A stretch of DNA of 64,000 bases from Novosphingobium sp. 9U (GCF_902506425.1 NZ_LR732469.1:1305001-1369000); one strand, 5' to 3'. Positions 25,999-35,106 are shown, numbered from the stretch's first letter. Program-made: numbers and translations. The notes: generated from the letters alone by a model not told the origin.

Positions 25999-27048
25999 AT
26001 GCCGGACACCGTGCGTGTGGGCGTGCTCAACGACATGGCGGATCTCGGCCCGGGGCCGGGCGACATGACGGACTGGCTTGAGCGCGAGGTCGAACGGCTG
26101 GGCGCGCGGGGCCGCATCACCGCTCCGGTCGAGTTCGTGCACGCCTATGGCCTGGGACTGCCCTCCGGCACCGCCGAGGCCATCGAGAAGGCGTACCAGG
26201 AGTTGGTCGATCAGGATGTGGTGCTGATCGTCGGCCCCGCGATCGGCGATAACGCGCTGATCGCAGCGCCGCTGGCCGAGCGTGCGCGGGTGCCGACCAT
26301 CAACTGGGCCGGAGCCGAGCGCGCGCGGAGCCGCTACATGTTCCAGCTGCAGGTCGGCAGCCACGAGGACGAGTCGCTGGTGATCGCGCGGCACCTCGCC
26401 CGTTCCGGCGCGCAGCGGATTGCCGTCGTCTACGACAACTCACCGATCGGCACGCGGCACCTCAAGCACCTGGATGACGAAGCCGCGATCCTGGGGCTAC
26501 AGGTCGTGGCGCGCGCCGACATTTCGCCGCTCGCACACGAGGCGGAGCAGCAGGTCACGGCTGCGCTTGGCGGCGGGCCAGACGGCTTCGTCTACCTGGG
26601 CCTGGGTGTCTCGGCCCCGCCGGTGGCACAGGCGCTGACCCGTTCGGGCTGGACCGGGCCGCGGATCATGAACACGGCGGGCTTGCGCGGCTATCATGGC
26701 GACTTCGCCCAAGTGTGCGACGGCTGGATCTATGTCGACATGCACTCGGACGAAAACCGGACCTTGCAGGCGCTGAGGCAGGAAATGGGCCTGTCGGCCA
26801 GTGAGGCGCTGGCCGCTGCCAAGGGGCACGATCTCGGCCGCCTAGTCGCCGAAGGCATCGCCCGCGCCCGGGACATCAGCCGCGAAGGCTTGCGCGTCGG
26901 GCTAGAACAAGTGAAATGGCTGCCCGCCGCCGAGGGCGAGGAAGGCACTCTACTCGGCTTCGGCATCCAAGACCGCGGCGCCCTGCACGGCCGTTATCTC
27001 GTCGTGCGCCAGTGGGTTGATGGGCGCAGTATCGAGGTCGGCCCGTAG
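25999..27048 (+). CDS. periplasmic-binding-protein-like (LivJ type) protein without signal peptide
   Basis: A 349-residue type I periplasmic-binding fold (Leu/Ile/Val-binding family): VRVGVLNDMADLG at the N terminus, VVLIVGPAIGDNALIAAPLAERARVPTINW (about residues 75-104, positions only), RIAVVYDNSPIGTRHLKHL (about 145-163) and the second lobe. The best start, ATG 25999 behind GGGGAGA, gives no signal peptide, and no ABC permease or ATPase gene is near. The protein may therefore be a cytoplasmic ligand sensor, or the true export signal may be lost. The 30 upstream in-frame residues do not make a convincing signal either. Confidence 0.8.
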   Translation: MPDTVRVGVLNDMADLGPGPGDMTDWLEREVERLGARGRITAPVEFVHAYGLGLPSGTAEAIEKAYQELVDQDVVLIVGPAIGDNALIAAPLAERARVPTINWAGAERARSRYMFQLQVGSHEDESLVIARHLARSGAQRIAVVYDNSPIGTRHLKHLDDEAAILGLQVVARADISPLAHEAEQQVTAALGGGPDGFVYLGLGVSAPPVAQALTRSGWTGPRIMNTAGLRGYHGDFAQVCDGWIYVDMHSDENRTLQALRQEMGLSASEALAAAKGHDLGRLVAEGIARARDISREGLRVGLEQVKWLPAAEGEEGTLLGFGIQDRGALHGRYLVVRQWVDGRSIEVGP

Positions 27049-27215
27049 GTTATCGGGAGCCAGATCGTGCGGTGGTCGGCTGTTTTCTCGGCGGTCGCTT
27101 GTTCCTTGAGCCAGAACAGCACACTATCCTGTTGGTAGATAGGCTCACAATGCCGCGGAAGAGCAATGGGCGGCACACCCCTGACGCAGCTAAATTCGAG
27201 AATGAACGACTGACA

Positions 27216-28019
27216 TCAGGACACATGCGGCGCCACGCCCCGTGTACCGACGATCACGCGCTGCAGGACTCGTTTGCCCACATGCTCCAGGTTGCCGCGC
27301 ATGTGCTGGAGCGCGATGTTGTCCCAGATGATCAGGTCGCCGGTGCGCCAGCGGTGTTCGAGCTGGCGCTCCGGCGCGTAGAACGCATGGAACACCCGGT
27401 GCAGAATGGCGCGGCCGCTGTCCGTATCGAACCCGTTGAGGCGGGCAGTCTGCAACTCGCTCACCCAAAGGCATGGTCGACCATTGTGCGGGTTCGTCAG
27501 CATGGTCGGCCGCGTGGCGCGGCGGAGCGCATCGGCATGCTCGCGATCGCAGGCGCGGCCCGAAAGTCGGGAGTAATGGGGCGAGACCATCTCCTGCTCG
27601 CCCTCTTCAAGGATCTCCTGAAGGTCTGGCGGGAGCGCCGCCCAGCCCTGCTGCGCGCTGACGAAGCGGGTCGAGGACGCACCGTCGACCACATCGATCG
27701 CGTGCAGCGACAAGGCGTCGAACGGGTGATCGGTATAGGCCGCATCGGCATGCCAGGCGAGCTCCGCAGCACTGGGTCCGCCGCCCTGGTTCGACATCGT
27801 CCCCGCCTCGCCCTCGCGCTCGAGAATGGGACCTAACAGCCCGCAGAGTTCGCGCTGGCGCGCCATGGACAGGGTCTGACCACGCGCCAGGATCAATCCG
27901 TGCGTCCGGAACAACTCGGCCAAGTGCCACGCCTCGGATGGGCCGAGCGGCGACGCGAGGTCACGCTCGATCTCGACGCCGAACGGCTGCAGCAGCCTGT
28001 GTGGCAGGGTGACGGCCAT
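27216..28019 (-). CDS. TauD/TfdA-family Fe(II)/2-oxoglutarate dioxygenase
   Basis: A 267-residue non-haem iron oxygenase. The facial triad is visible: His and Asp in LAWHADAAYTDHPFD (about residues 88-90) and the distal His in NIALQHMRG (about 238), followed by the Arg that binds 2-oxoglutarate in KRVLQRVIVGTRG. Family members oxidise taurine, 2,4-D, alkyl sulfates and others; the substrate here is unknown. ATG 28019 follows GGGAGAG. It converges on the binding-protein gene. Confidence 0.88.
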   Translation of the reverse strand: MAVTLPHRLLQPFGVEIERDLASPLGPSEAWHLAELFRTHGLILARGQTLSMARQRELCGLLGPILEREGEAGTMSNQGGGPSAAELAWHADAAYTDHPFDALSLHAIDVVDGASSTRFVSAQQGWAALPPDLQEILEEGEQEMVSPHYSRLSGRACDREHADALRRATRPTMLTNPHNGRPCLWVSELQTARLNGFDTDSGRAILHRVFHAFYAPERQLEHRWRTGDLIIWDNIALQHMRGNLEHVGKRVLQRVIVGTRGVAPHVS

Positions 28020-28199
28020 GGCTCTCTCCCGATTTTGGAGGCAGGCTACGCTGGCGCCGAACACACGGCAATCGAGTGGGGCAAGCATCGGCGAGACGAT
28101 AGCCGACAGATTTGAGGGCGGGAGCCGGTGCATCTGAACGAGCTAAGAAGGTGACGGTGCTCTAGCCACGGTCTTCCCCGCTGCACCGCTTGCTTGCTC

Positions 28200-28219
28200 C
28201 TCCTCCCTGAAGGGAGGAG
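28200..28219. repeat. short palindrome, family C (CCTCCC type)
   Basis: CTCCTCCCT-GA-AGGGAGGAG forms a perfect 9-bp hairpin. Related hairpins lie at 28273-28298, 32603-32621 and 48341-48368, always between genes. Confidence 0.6.
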
Positions 28220-28272
28220 GTTGGGAGGTGGGTGTACCCACGCCAGCGTGGACGCGCTTCCCGGCCGCATCG

Positions 28273-28298
28273 CTCCCCCTTCCCGCCGGGGAGGGGAG
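28273..28298. repeat. short palindrome, family C (CCTCCC type)
   Basis: CTCCCC ... TCCC-GCCG-GGGA ... GGGGAG pairs with a two-base bulge on one side. Third-family palindrome next to the copy at 28200. Confidence 0.5.
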
Positions 28299-28467
28299 AT
28301 GTGAGGTAGGCTGATCGCAGCTGCACTCCCAAGGTCGTGAAGGGTGCGTACGCTGCGTGTCACTGCTAGCTTTGCATCCCGCTCGACCGCCGCGCGAAGC
28401 CTTCGCCGCGCACTCCGCAGATCGCGGGACCCGGCTCTCGTCCTCGGTCGGTCGCCTTGAGAGCAGA

Positions 28468-29493
28468 TCAAGCCCCGACCGGAACGCTGGCGTCAGCCAC
28501 CTTGTACAACCTCTTGTGCCGCAGGCGTGAGGCAAAGCCATGCCGAAGCTCCCGCACGAACCGGCACCACAGCTCTGGCTTGCGAACCACGCGAGCAAGC
28601 AGTTCGGCCTTGCCGCACGTCGCCGTGTCGTGGCGGAAGGCGGAGTACTGCATCGCCATCTCGGTCGAGCGGCGACGCTGCAGCAGGAGCCGGCGCTCCG
28701 CGGGAGCGAGCGAGGTGTCCCGCGCCAGGATCTCGTCCACCGCATCCATCACGGACTGCCGATCCGCCACCGTGCGCGAATGAGGCGAACTGCGCCGCGA
28801 GATCGAGCCCAGGGGCTCGGTATAGAGGTACATCGCACGGTTCAGCAGCGCGAGCCGAGCACCGTGTCGCAGCAGGTCGTAGGCGAACAGGAAGTCCTCG
28901 CAATATCGGTACCGCGCCGAATAGCTGAGCCCGGTGCTACGCAGGGAGGCTGTGCGCATCACGAGCTTGACGAGCGAGATAGGCCGGTCCTCGCGCCAGA
29001 GCGCCTCCGCGACGCCGACGCGATAGGTCGTGGTGCGCAGATAGTCTTCCAGCGAGACCCGCTGAAGTCCCGGCTTCCTTGCATAGCCGCCCTCCCCCAC
29101 TTCCATCCCGGCCACGTCGTCGAACAACACGATGTCGTCGCCGATCGCGTCCAGATCGTGCTGCGTGCCAAGTGCGCATAGCCTCTCCAGGCGCTCTGGC
29201 CGGTACGCATCGTCGGCATCAAGCAGCGCTGTCCAAGTGCCTGTGGCTCGTGCCAGTCCGGCGTTGCGCGCGGCTGACGGCCCGCCGTTACGCTGCTGCT
29301 GCACCAGCTGGATACGATGGTCGGCAGCGGCGAGGCGGCGCACGACGGCACAGGTTTCGTCGAGCGATGCATCATCGACCACGATGATCTCGAAGTCCTG
29401 CAACGTCTGCGCCTGCACCGAGTGGATCGCGCGCGCGATGCAGTGAGCCGCATTGTAGGCCGGGATGACTACGGTGACCGTGGGCGCCGCCAT
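28468..29493 (-). CDS. family 2 glycosyltransferase
   Basis: A 341-residue GT-A fold transferase with the GT2 N terminus VTVVIPAYNAAHCIARAI, nucleotide-binding IIVVDDASLDET (about residues 33-44), RNGGPSAARNAGL (about 63-75) and the DXD-type LLDADDAYRP (about 86-95). The C-terminal half is rich in Arg and lacks a clear membrane helix. No other polysaccharide gene is next to it, so donor and acceptor are unknown. ATG 29493 opens the conserved strand; the longer start at 29535 adds 14 unconserved residues. Confidence 0.88.
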   Translation of the reverse strand: MAAPTVTVVIPAYNAAHCIARAIHSVQAQTLQDFEIIVVDDASLDETCAVVRRLAAADHRIQLVQQQRNGGPSAARNAGLARATGTWTALLDADDAYRPERLERLCALGTQHDLDAIGDDIVLFDDVAGMEVGEGGYARKPGLQRVSLEDYLRTTTYRVGVAEALWREDRPISLVKLVMRTASLRSTGLSYSARYRYCEDFLFAYDLLRHGARLALLNRAMYLYTEPLGSISRRSSPHSRTVADRQSVMDAVDEILARDTSLAPAERRLLLQRRRSTEMAMQYSAFRHDTATCGKAELLARVVRKPELWCRFVRELRHGFASRLRHKRLYKVADASVPVGA

Positions 29494-29664
29494 CACGCGC
29501 GACGCTCCACACACCGGCCCGGTAAGCACGACCATTCAACCGCAAGCGTCAGAGTCCTCCGCAAACTTCCGCACCTCCGCCGAGCCATGTGGCATGCGGC
29601 ATACCGGAGTCAGTCGGGGCACGGCGCGAAGATGCTTCGGAAACGGTGGCGTTCGAGCCGCAGC

Positions 29665-30468
29665 TTACATCGACGGCGCGTAGCCGCCGTTGAGCGGATA
29701 AGTCTGGCCGGTGATCCACTCCGACGCTTGCGAGCACAGGAACGTCACCAGCGCGGCAACGTCGGCCGACTTGCCGTAACGGCGGATCGTGTAGCGCGAG
29801 AGCTGCGCCTTGGCGTGATCGCTTGCCATCACCTCGGCCAGCTTCTCTTCAGGCATGTCGGGGATCAGCGACGACAGCGACACTGCATTGCAGGTCACGT
29901 TGTAGCGCCCGAGTTCCTTGGCGATCGAGCGCACGAAGCCTTGCGCGCCCGCCTTTGCCGAGGCGTAGACGGCCAGCTTCGGCTCGCCCGTGCGGCCCGA
30001 ATCCGAGACGATGGTGACGATCCGCCCGCGACGCGCCTCGACCATGTTCGGAATGAAGGCGTAGCAGCAGTTGTAGACACCATAGAGGTTGGTGCGCAGG
30101 TAGCGCTCCCAAGCGGAGGGATCCTCCTCCCAGAAATTGCGCGTGGGGCGCAGCGATCCGCCCGGGCCCGCCATGCCGGCGTTGTTGACCAGGATCGTCG
30201 CCGGGCCGAGCTTCGCCGTGATCGCCGCATCCGCCGCCTTGATCGCGTCGAGGTCGCCAACGTCGAAAGGGACGGCGATAGCAGGCACACCAATCGCCTC
30301 GATTTCGGCAGCAACTGCCTCTGCACGCTCGGCCACGAAGTCGTTCACCGCCACACCCCCGGCATTGTGCCGCGCGAGCTCCAGCGCAGTCGCGCGCCCG
30401 GCGTTCTGCCCAGCTCCGGTCACGATCGCCACCTGTCCGCCGAGATCGAGAAGGTCCTTGTCGCTCAT
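29665..30468 (-). CDS. short-chain dehydrogenase/reductase
   Basis: A 267-residue SDR: VAIVTGAGQNAGRATA (cofactor loop, about residues 12-27), LVNNAGMAGPGG (about 92), SDSGRTG with the catalytic Ser (about 146), YASAKAG (about 158-164), and the C terminus ITGQTYPLNGGYAPSM. The acidic residue NDF after strand 2 suggests NAD(H) rather than NADP(H). ATG 30468 follows GGGAGAG. An operator-like palindrome lies 30 bases upstream, between this gene and the divergent SDR. Confidence 0.9.
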   Translation of the reverse strand: MSDKDLLDLGGQVAIVTGAGQNAGRATALELARHNAGGVAVNDFVAERAEAVAAEIEAIGVPAIAVPFDVGDLDAIKAADAAITAKLGPATILVNNAGMAGPGGSLRPTRNFWEEDPSAWERYLRTNLYGVYNCCYAFIPNMVEARRGRIVTIVSDSGRTGEPKLAVYASAKAGAQGFVRSIAKELGRYNVTCNAVSLSSLIPDMPEEKLAEVMASDHAKAQLSRYTIRRYGKSADVAALVTFLCSQASEWITGQTYPLNGGYAPSM

Positions 30469-30497
30469 GTCTTGCTCTCCCAAGCTTGCTATGCTGT

Positions 30498-30519
30498 TTA
30501 GACAGTGAACACCATCTAA
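30498..30519. promoter_or_regulatory. 22-base operator-like palindrome between divergent SDR genes
   Basis: The outer arms TTAGA / TCTAA and the inner GTG / CAC are symmetric, with mismatches only at the sixth and seventh position pairs and at the two central bases. The site contains the half-site TGAACAC shared with other catabolic promoters here. Such 20-22 base palindromes are typical of TetR-family operators; no regulator gene is nearby. Confidence 0.5.
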
Positions 30520-30763
30520 GCAGAACCGGTCCTGCGTGCCAGCAGCCGAACGAGAGGACGTCGGATGAATCGTGCTTCCGATCCGCCATCCCCCACGCCG
30601 CTGGCCGCAACGCTGCGGGATACTCAAGGGGCAGTGAGAGGCTTTGCCAACAGCCGACAGCGCGACTTGCCCGGATATCGCGCCTACGTTTCCCGCCGGA
30701 TCGTGGCGCACCTGAGCTATCGCGCCGAGGGCGTCGCGCAGGACAGCACCATAGGAGATCACG

Positions 30764-31552
30764 ATGCTGGATGGATTTGATCTCAGCGGTCGGGTGGCCC
30801 TGGTCACCGGCGGCGGTACGGGCATCGGCAAGGCGATCGCGACCTTGCTGGCTCGCCGCGGGGCGGAGATCGCGATCGCCTCGCGCCGAGCCGACCGGCT
30901 CGAAGCGGCTGCTCAGGAGATCGCCGGCGCGACCGGCCGCACGGTGCGCGCCTTCCCGGCCGACGTAACCGACGCTGAAGCAGCGCGGACCATGGTCGAT
31001 GCCGTTGCGGCGGCATTCGGGCGCCTGGACATCCTGATCAACAACGCCGGCAAGTCGAGCTACGGGGGCTATTCCACCTTATCGCCCTCGATCTGGGACA
31101 AGGACGTGTCGCTGAACCTCAACGCCGCCTTCTACTGCTCGCAGGCGGCGGTCCCGCACCTCAAGGCCAGCGGGCGTGGCGCGATCGTGAACATCTCCTC
31201 TCAGGCCGGCATCTCGGGCACTGCCGGTTGCGGCGCCTACTCGGCAGCCAAGGCCGGCTTGCAGATGTTCACGCGGGTCGCGGCGATGGAGTGGGGCGGC
31301 TCCAACGTGAGGGTGAATGCTGTCGCGCCGGGGATGACTGCTACAGACCTTGCTCAGGCAAGCTGGGCCAAGACCGGTTTCGATGCGCTCGGCGCGGCAG
31401 AGACAGCCTTTGCCCTCAAGCGACCGGGTACACCCGAGGAAGTCGCGCAAGCCGTGGTCTTCCTAGCCAGCGATGCGGCCAGCTACATCACCGGCGAGAC
31501 CCTGGCGGTCAGTGGTGGGCCGGGGCAGAAGGGCATGATCGACGTCGACTGA
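30764..31552 (+). CDS. short-chain dehydrogenase/reductase
   Basis: A 262-residue classical SDR: VALVTGGGTGIGKAIA (about residues 9-24), LINNAGKSSYGG (about 88-99), NISSQAGISG with the catalytic Ser (about 143), YSAAKAG (about 156-162), and ITGETLAVSGGPG near the end. AGGAG precedes the ATG. Arg residues after strand 2 (ASRRADR) favour NADP(H). The CDF transporter gene converges on it, ending 6 bases away. Substrate unknown. Confidence 0.9.
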   Translation: MLDGFDLSGRVALVTGGGTGIGKAIATLLARRGAEIAIASRRADRLEAAAQEIAGATGRTVRAFPADVTDAEAARTMVDAVAAAFGRLDILINNAGKSSYGGYSTLSPSIWDKDVSLNLNAAFYCSQAAVPHLKASGRGAIVNISSQAGISGTAGCGAYSAAKAGLQMFTRVAAMEWGGSNVRVNAVAPGMTATDLAQASWAKTGFDALGAAETAFALKRPGTPEEVAQAVVFLASDAASYITGETLAVSGGPGQKGMIDVD

Positions 31553-31558
31553 AGCGGC

Positions 31559-32503
31559 TCAACCGATGAAGGCTTCCTCGCGCTTCTCGGGTCGGATGTA
31601 GATCGACGAGATCGCCGGCGAGAGGGCCTTCATGCGCTCTTCCAGCAGCTCGATCAGCGTCTCTGCCTCTCCCATCGAGAGGCTGTCCTGGAAGTCGGCA
31701 CTCACCGCGACGAAGACGCTCTCGGGCCCGGTGTGGACTGTGCGCACGTGGTTGACCGACTCGATCTGCGGGTGACCGTCGAGGACGGCGCGCAGTCGCT
31801 CGATCAGCACCGGATCGGCTGCCTCGCCGATGATCAGGCCTTTGGCTTCGCGCGCCAGCAACACCGCGACGCCTGCCAGCACTGCGCCAATGAGGATCGA
31901 GGCAGCCCCGTCGATGCGCGGATCGGCGAAGTGGATGCTGGCCCACACGCCGAGCGCGGCGATGGCCAGGCCGATCAAGGCCGCCGAATCCTCGAACAGG
32001 ACGATGAACCCTGGCGGGTCCTTTGAGCGGTGGATCGCCTGCCACCAGGTCTTGTTGCCAACATGCGCGCGGAACTCCTTTACCGCGATCGTCCATGAGC
32101 TTCCTTCGAGTACGAAGGCGATTGCGAGGACGATGTAGCTGATCGTAGGGTCCTCGATCGGGTGCGGGTCCTGGATGTGGACAATGCCCTCGTAGATCGA
32201 CACGCCGGCGCCGACGGCGAAGATCAGGATCGCGACGACGAAGGCCCAGAAGTACAGCTCCCGCCCATAGCCGAACGGGTGCGAGGCATCGGGCGGGCGG
32301 GCGGCGCGCTTCTGCCCGTAGAGCAGCAGGACCTGGTTGCCGCTGTCGACCAGGCTGTGCACGCCTTCCGTCGCCATCGAGGACGAACCGCTGATGCCGG
32401 CCGCTATGAACTTGGCGATGGCGATGCCCAGGTTCGCAGCGAGCGCGCCGTAAAGGACGATGTTCTTGCGGATATGCGCGAATGCGCCTGAGCTTTCGGC
32501 CAT
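31559..32503 (-). CDS. cation diffusion facilitator (CDF) family transporter
   Basis: A 314-residue inner-membrane divalent-metal/proton antiporter. Six helices occupy about residues 15-215; the CDF metal-site segment MATEGVHSLVDSGNQVLLLYG lies in helix 2 (about 43-63, with His48 and Asp52 as likely ligands) and HPFGYGRELYFWAF follows. The C-terminal cytoplasmic domain (about 225-310) is ferredoxin-like. Zn2+, Fe2+, Co2+ or Mn2+ are possible substrates. It does not fit the catabolic neighbours functionally. Confidence 0.9.
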   Translation of the reverse strand: MAESSGAFAHIRKNIVLYGALAANLGIAIAKFIAAGISGSSSMATEGVHSLVDSGNQVLLLYGQKRAARPPDASHPFGYGRELYFWAFVVAILIFAVGAGVSIYEGIVHIQDPHPIEDPTISYIVLAIAFVLEGSSWTIAVKEFRAHVGNKTWWQAIHRSKDPPGFIVLFEDSAALIGLAIAALGVWASIHFADPRIDGAASILIGAVLAGVAVLLAREAKGLIIGEAADPVLIERLRAVLDGHPQIESVNHVRTVHTGPESVFVAVSADFQDSLSMGEAETLIELLEERMKALSPAISSIYIRPEKREEAFIG

Positions 32504-32602
32504 GCGCGCTCAACGGGCGGCAGGGGTCAGGGTTGCGTGCTGGCGTGCAAACTCGCGCCGGTAAACCGCATGCTTGGCTGGCGTCAGTCCTGCGGACTGC
32601 CA

Positions 32603-32621
32603 CCTCCCCTTGCAGGGGAGG
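32603..32621. repeat. short palindrome, family C (CCTCCC type)
   Basis: CCTCCCCT-TGC-AGGGGAGG, a perfect 8-bp stem, between the acyl-CoA dehydrogenase end and the CDF gene. It may also act as a terminator for the acyl-CoA dehydrogenase pair. Confidence 0.6.
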
Positions 32622-32635
32622 ATCTTGGAAGGCGC

Positions 32636-33652
32636 TTAAGCCGCCAGTGCCGCCCGGCCCACGCGTTCGTTCCACAAGTCGGGTGAGCCGCACAGTTGCA
32701 GGTTCAGCATGGCGCGCTTCATGAACAAGTGGATCTGGTGCTCCTCGGTCAGGCCAATGCCGCCGTGGAACTGGATCGCCTCTTCCGTGACCCACTGGTA
32801 GGCCTCGGCTGCGTAGGTCTTCAGCCCGCCCATCTGCGCCGGAGTCACCGTCTCGGCCGCGGCGCCAGCCCGGCTCCACAGCAGAGCCTCGGCGGGCACG
32901 ATGCGGATCTTGCAGTCGGCCGCCCGGTGCTTGAGCGCCTGGAACATCGCGATCGGGCGGTCGAACTGCTTGCGCATCTTCATGTAGTCGACGCTCATGT
33001 CGAGCGCGGCGTTGGCGCCGCCGAGGCAGTCGGCCGCGACGGCAAGATGCGCCTCTGGCGAGATCGCATCGTGGATGGCAAGCGAGCCGGCAGGGTCTGC
33101 CAGCACCAGCGAGGGATCCGGCGCAAAGCCATCGAGCACCAGGTCGAACAGGCGCCGGCTCTTGTCCCAGATCGGACGCTCGACCAGGCTGACGCCTGCT
33201 GCATTGGTGGGAACGAGGGTGTAGCCGCCCGGCAAGTAGGCGATTACCGCCGCCGCCATGTCGCCCTCGAACACGCCCGACACGGTGCCGGACACTGCAC
33301 CGTCAGCCCCGGTCTGCAGCTTGGTCGACAGCATGTGCAGCGGCACGTATTCGCCGCCCGCGATCCGCTCCAGCCAATCCTCGCGGCCGGGCAGCGCCTC
33401 GGCTTCGAGGATCGCATGCAGGCCCAGCTGGGCCGGGATCAGCGGCGCTGCCGAGAGCACGCGACCCATCTCGAAGTGGATCGTGGTGGAGGCTTCGCGA
33501 CCCAGGCCAAGACCGCCCAGTTCCTCTGGGAGGCGGATCATCAGCCAGCCCATCTCGGCGGCGAGCGTCCAGGCGGCATCACGATCTGGGACCAGCTTGT
33601 CGGCCGGGAAGGCCTTGGTGGCGGCATCCTGCAGTTCGGAAAGTTCGATCAC
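32636..33652 (-). CDS. acyl-CoA dehydrogenase, small (beta-type) subunit
   Basis: A 338-residue acyl-CoA dehydrogenase homologue. The C-terminal helical domain is recognisable (DYMKMRKQFDRPIAMFQALKHRAADCKI, about residues 215-242, positions only; AYQWVTEEAIQFHGGIGLTEEHQIHLFMKRA). The middle FAD-contact motif (WCQGFSEPGAGSD in the partner) is lost, as in one subunit of heteromeric dehydrogenases. The GTG start at 33652 overlaps the partner's stop as GTGA; ATG 33661 is an alternative. With its partner it likely forms an alpha2beta2-type enzyme. Confidence 0.85.
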   Translation of the reverse strand: MIELSELQDAATKAFPADKLVPDRDAAWTLAAEMGWLMIRLPEELGGLGLGREASTTIHFEMGRVLSAAPLIPAQLGLHAILEAEALPGREDWLERIAGGEYVPLHMLSTKLQTGADGAVSGTVSGVFEGDMAAAVIAYLPGGYTLVPTNAAGVSLVERPIWDKSRRLFDLVLDGFAPDPSLVLADPAGSLAIHDAISPEAHLAVAADCLGGANAALDMSVDYMKMRKQFDRPIAMFQALKHRAADCKIRIVPAEALLWSRAGAAAETVTPAQMGGLKTYAAEAYQWVTEEAIQFHGGIGLTEEHQIHLFMKRAMLNLQLCGSPDLWNERVGRAALAA

Positions 33653-34854
33653 AGCTTCCATCCCTTGGGCTCGCGCGGCATGTCGAGCATGCGCTCGGCA
33701 ATGATGTTGCGCTGCACTTCCTCGCTGCCGCCGGCGATGGTCCAGGCGTAGGAGTTCATGAAGTCAGCCATCCAGTTGCCGGTGTTGAGATCGCCGAAGG
33801 TGATCGGCTTGACGTACTGCTCGGCCATGCCACCCAGGCGCACACCCAGCAGCGAGTAGGCGCGCAACGCACGGCTGTAGCTGTTCTTGACGATCGAGGC
33901 GTCGCCGGCGCGCTCCACGCCCTTGATGCGGTTGTCGAGGAAACGGTCGGCGATCGCGCAGGTCGCGTCGACTTGGCTGACGAGCGTACCGAAGTCGCGC
34001 AGCACGCCAGCGTCGTTCTCAAGGCCGTTGTCGCGGATCAGCTCGGCGACGCGCGAGAGCGCACCGCGCATGCGGTAAGCCAGCTCCATCAGCGTCAGGC
34101 CACGCTCCGACGACAGTGTCGCCTGCGCGTAAGCCCAACCATTGCCTTCCTCGCCGACCCGCTGCTCGACAGGGATCACCACGTTGTCGAGGAAGATCTC
34201 GGCGAATTCCTCGTCGCCCTGGATCTGGTGGATCGGGCTGACGGTGACGCCAGGCGTCTTCATGTCCATCAGCAGGTAGGTGATACCCGCCTGCTTGGCG
34301 CCTTCACTGGAGGTGCGCACCAGCAGCAGGCACATGTCGGCGAACTGGGCCATGGTCGACCAGACCTTCTGGCCGTTGACGACATAGACCTCCTTGCCAT
34401 CACGCGTCTCACGCACCGCCTTGCACTTGAGCGCGGCAAGGTCGGAGCCGGCGCCCGGCTCGGAGAAGCCCTGGCACCAGGTCTCCCCTTGCAGGATGCG
34501 CGGCATGTACTTCGCCTTCTGCTCGGGCGAGGCGCATTCGTGCAGCGTGGCGAAGGCGTGGTAGGTGGATACAAACGAGAGCAGCAGGCGCGGCGCATCA
34601 ACGCGCGCGAGTTCCTCGTAGATGACCTTCTGCTCGGCCAGCGTGCGCCCGCCGCCAGGATATTCGGCCGGCCAGTGCGGGATGGCGTAGCCGCCCTCGA
34701 CCAGCTTGGCGAACCAGTCGCGCTGGGTGCGCACGAAGTCTTGCTGGGTGCTGCTCGCCTCGCGCCAATTGCGCGGAGCGTTCGCTTCCATCCAGGCGCG
34801 AACTTGCGCGCGCAAGGCTTCGAGGTGGCCGTCGGGCGAGGCTATATCCGTCAT
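33649..34854 (-). CDS. acyl-CoA dehydrogenase, large (alpha-type) subunit
   Basis: A 401-residue acyl-CoA dehydrogenase with a complete FAD-binding middle domain: ETWCQGFSEPGAGSDLAALK (about residues 122-141) and YVVNGQKVWSTMA (about 150-162). The C-terminal segment IAGGSEEVQRNIIAERML replaces the YEG catalytic glutamate motif of MCAD-type enzymes, as in steroid or side-chain type dehydrogenases. ATG 34854 (MTDIASPDGH) is preferred; the longer reading frame runs into a repeat element. A TGAACAC-type site lies 22 bases upstream. Confidence 0.9.
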   Translation of the reverse strand: MTDIASPDGHLEALRAQVRAWMEANAPRNWREASSTQQDFVRTQRDWFAKLVEGGYAIPHWPAEYPGGGRTLAEQKVIYEELARVDAPRLLLSFVSTYHAFATLHECASPEQKAKYMPRILQGETWCQGFSEPGAGSDLAALKCKAVRETRDGKEVYVVNGQKVWSTMAQFADMCLLLVRTSSEGAKQAGITYLLMDMKTPGVTVSPIHQIQGDEEFAEIFLDNVVIPVEQRVGEEGNGWAYAQATLSSERGLTLMELAYRMRGALSRVAELIRDNGLENDAGVLRDFGTLVSQVDATCAIADRFLDNRIKGVERAGDASIVKNSYSRALRAYSLLGVRLGGMAEQYVKPITFGDLNTGNWMADFMNSYAWTIAGGSEEVQRNIIAERMLDMPREPKGWKL

Positions 34855-34876
34855 GCGCGGCTTCTTGCACGGGTGC

Positions 34877-34892
34877 TGAACACTCGTCCAGA
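34877..34892. promoter_or_regulatory. TGAACAC-type operator candidate upstream of acyl-CoA dehydrogenase pair 1
   Basis: TGAACACTCGTCCAGA, 22 bases upstream of the dehydrogenase ATG. It matches the 35602 site at 13 of 16 positions and shares AACACTCGT with the 40052 site. Confidence 0.4.
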
Positions 34893-34971
34893 CCTGCACG
34901 CGGGCAGACGCATCGCACGGGCGTGAAGTGAGGCCTGCATGCTCGTTTCGTGCATGAGCGCCGCATACACC

Positions 34972-35106
34972 GTCACCCTGAACTTGTTTCAGGGTCCATG
35001 CCTCAACGTAGGCCGGTGCGTCGCTTCGCCATCGGACGCCTCCGTTCAACCCGATAGGACCTCGAGCTTGGCGGCACGATGGACCCTGAAACAAGTTCAG
35101 GGTGAC
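34972..35106. repeat. palindrome pair, family B: 28-base perfect inverted arms
   Basis: Arms 34972-34999 and 35079-35106 are exact reverse complements over 28 bases, separated by 79 bases. Each arm is itself a hairpin (CCCTGAA ... TTCAGGG). This doublet structure is the hallmark of REPIN-like elements. It lies between the acyl-CoA dehydrogenase promoter and the Rieske gene end. Confidence 0.85.

Larger units (their letters stand above)
28134..28467. other. gene-free stretch between dioxygenase and glycosyltransferase
   Basis: Between the 5' side of the dioxygenase gene and the 3' end of the glycosyltransferase I see no convincing gene. The stretch holds two CCTCCCC-type palindromes (28200-28219 and 28273-28298). 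Short reading frames here lack start signals and have no recognisable content. Confidence 0.6.

Noticed and set aside
30565..30780. 71-codon frame between the divergent SDR genes
   Set aside because: No ribosome site, no recognisable motif, and it runs into the start of the next SDR.
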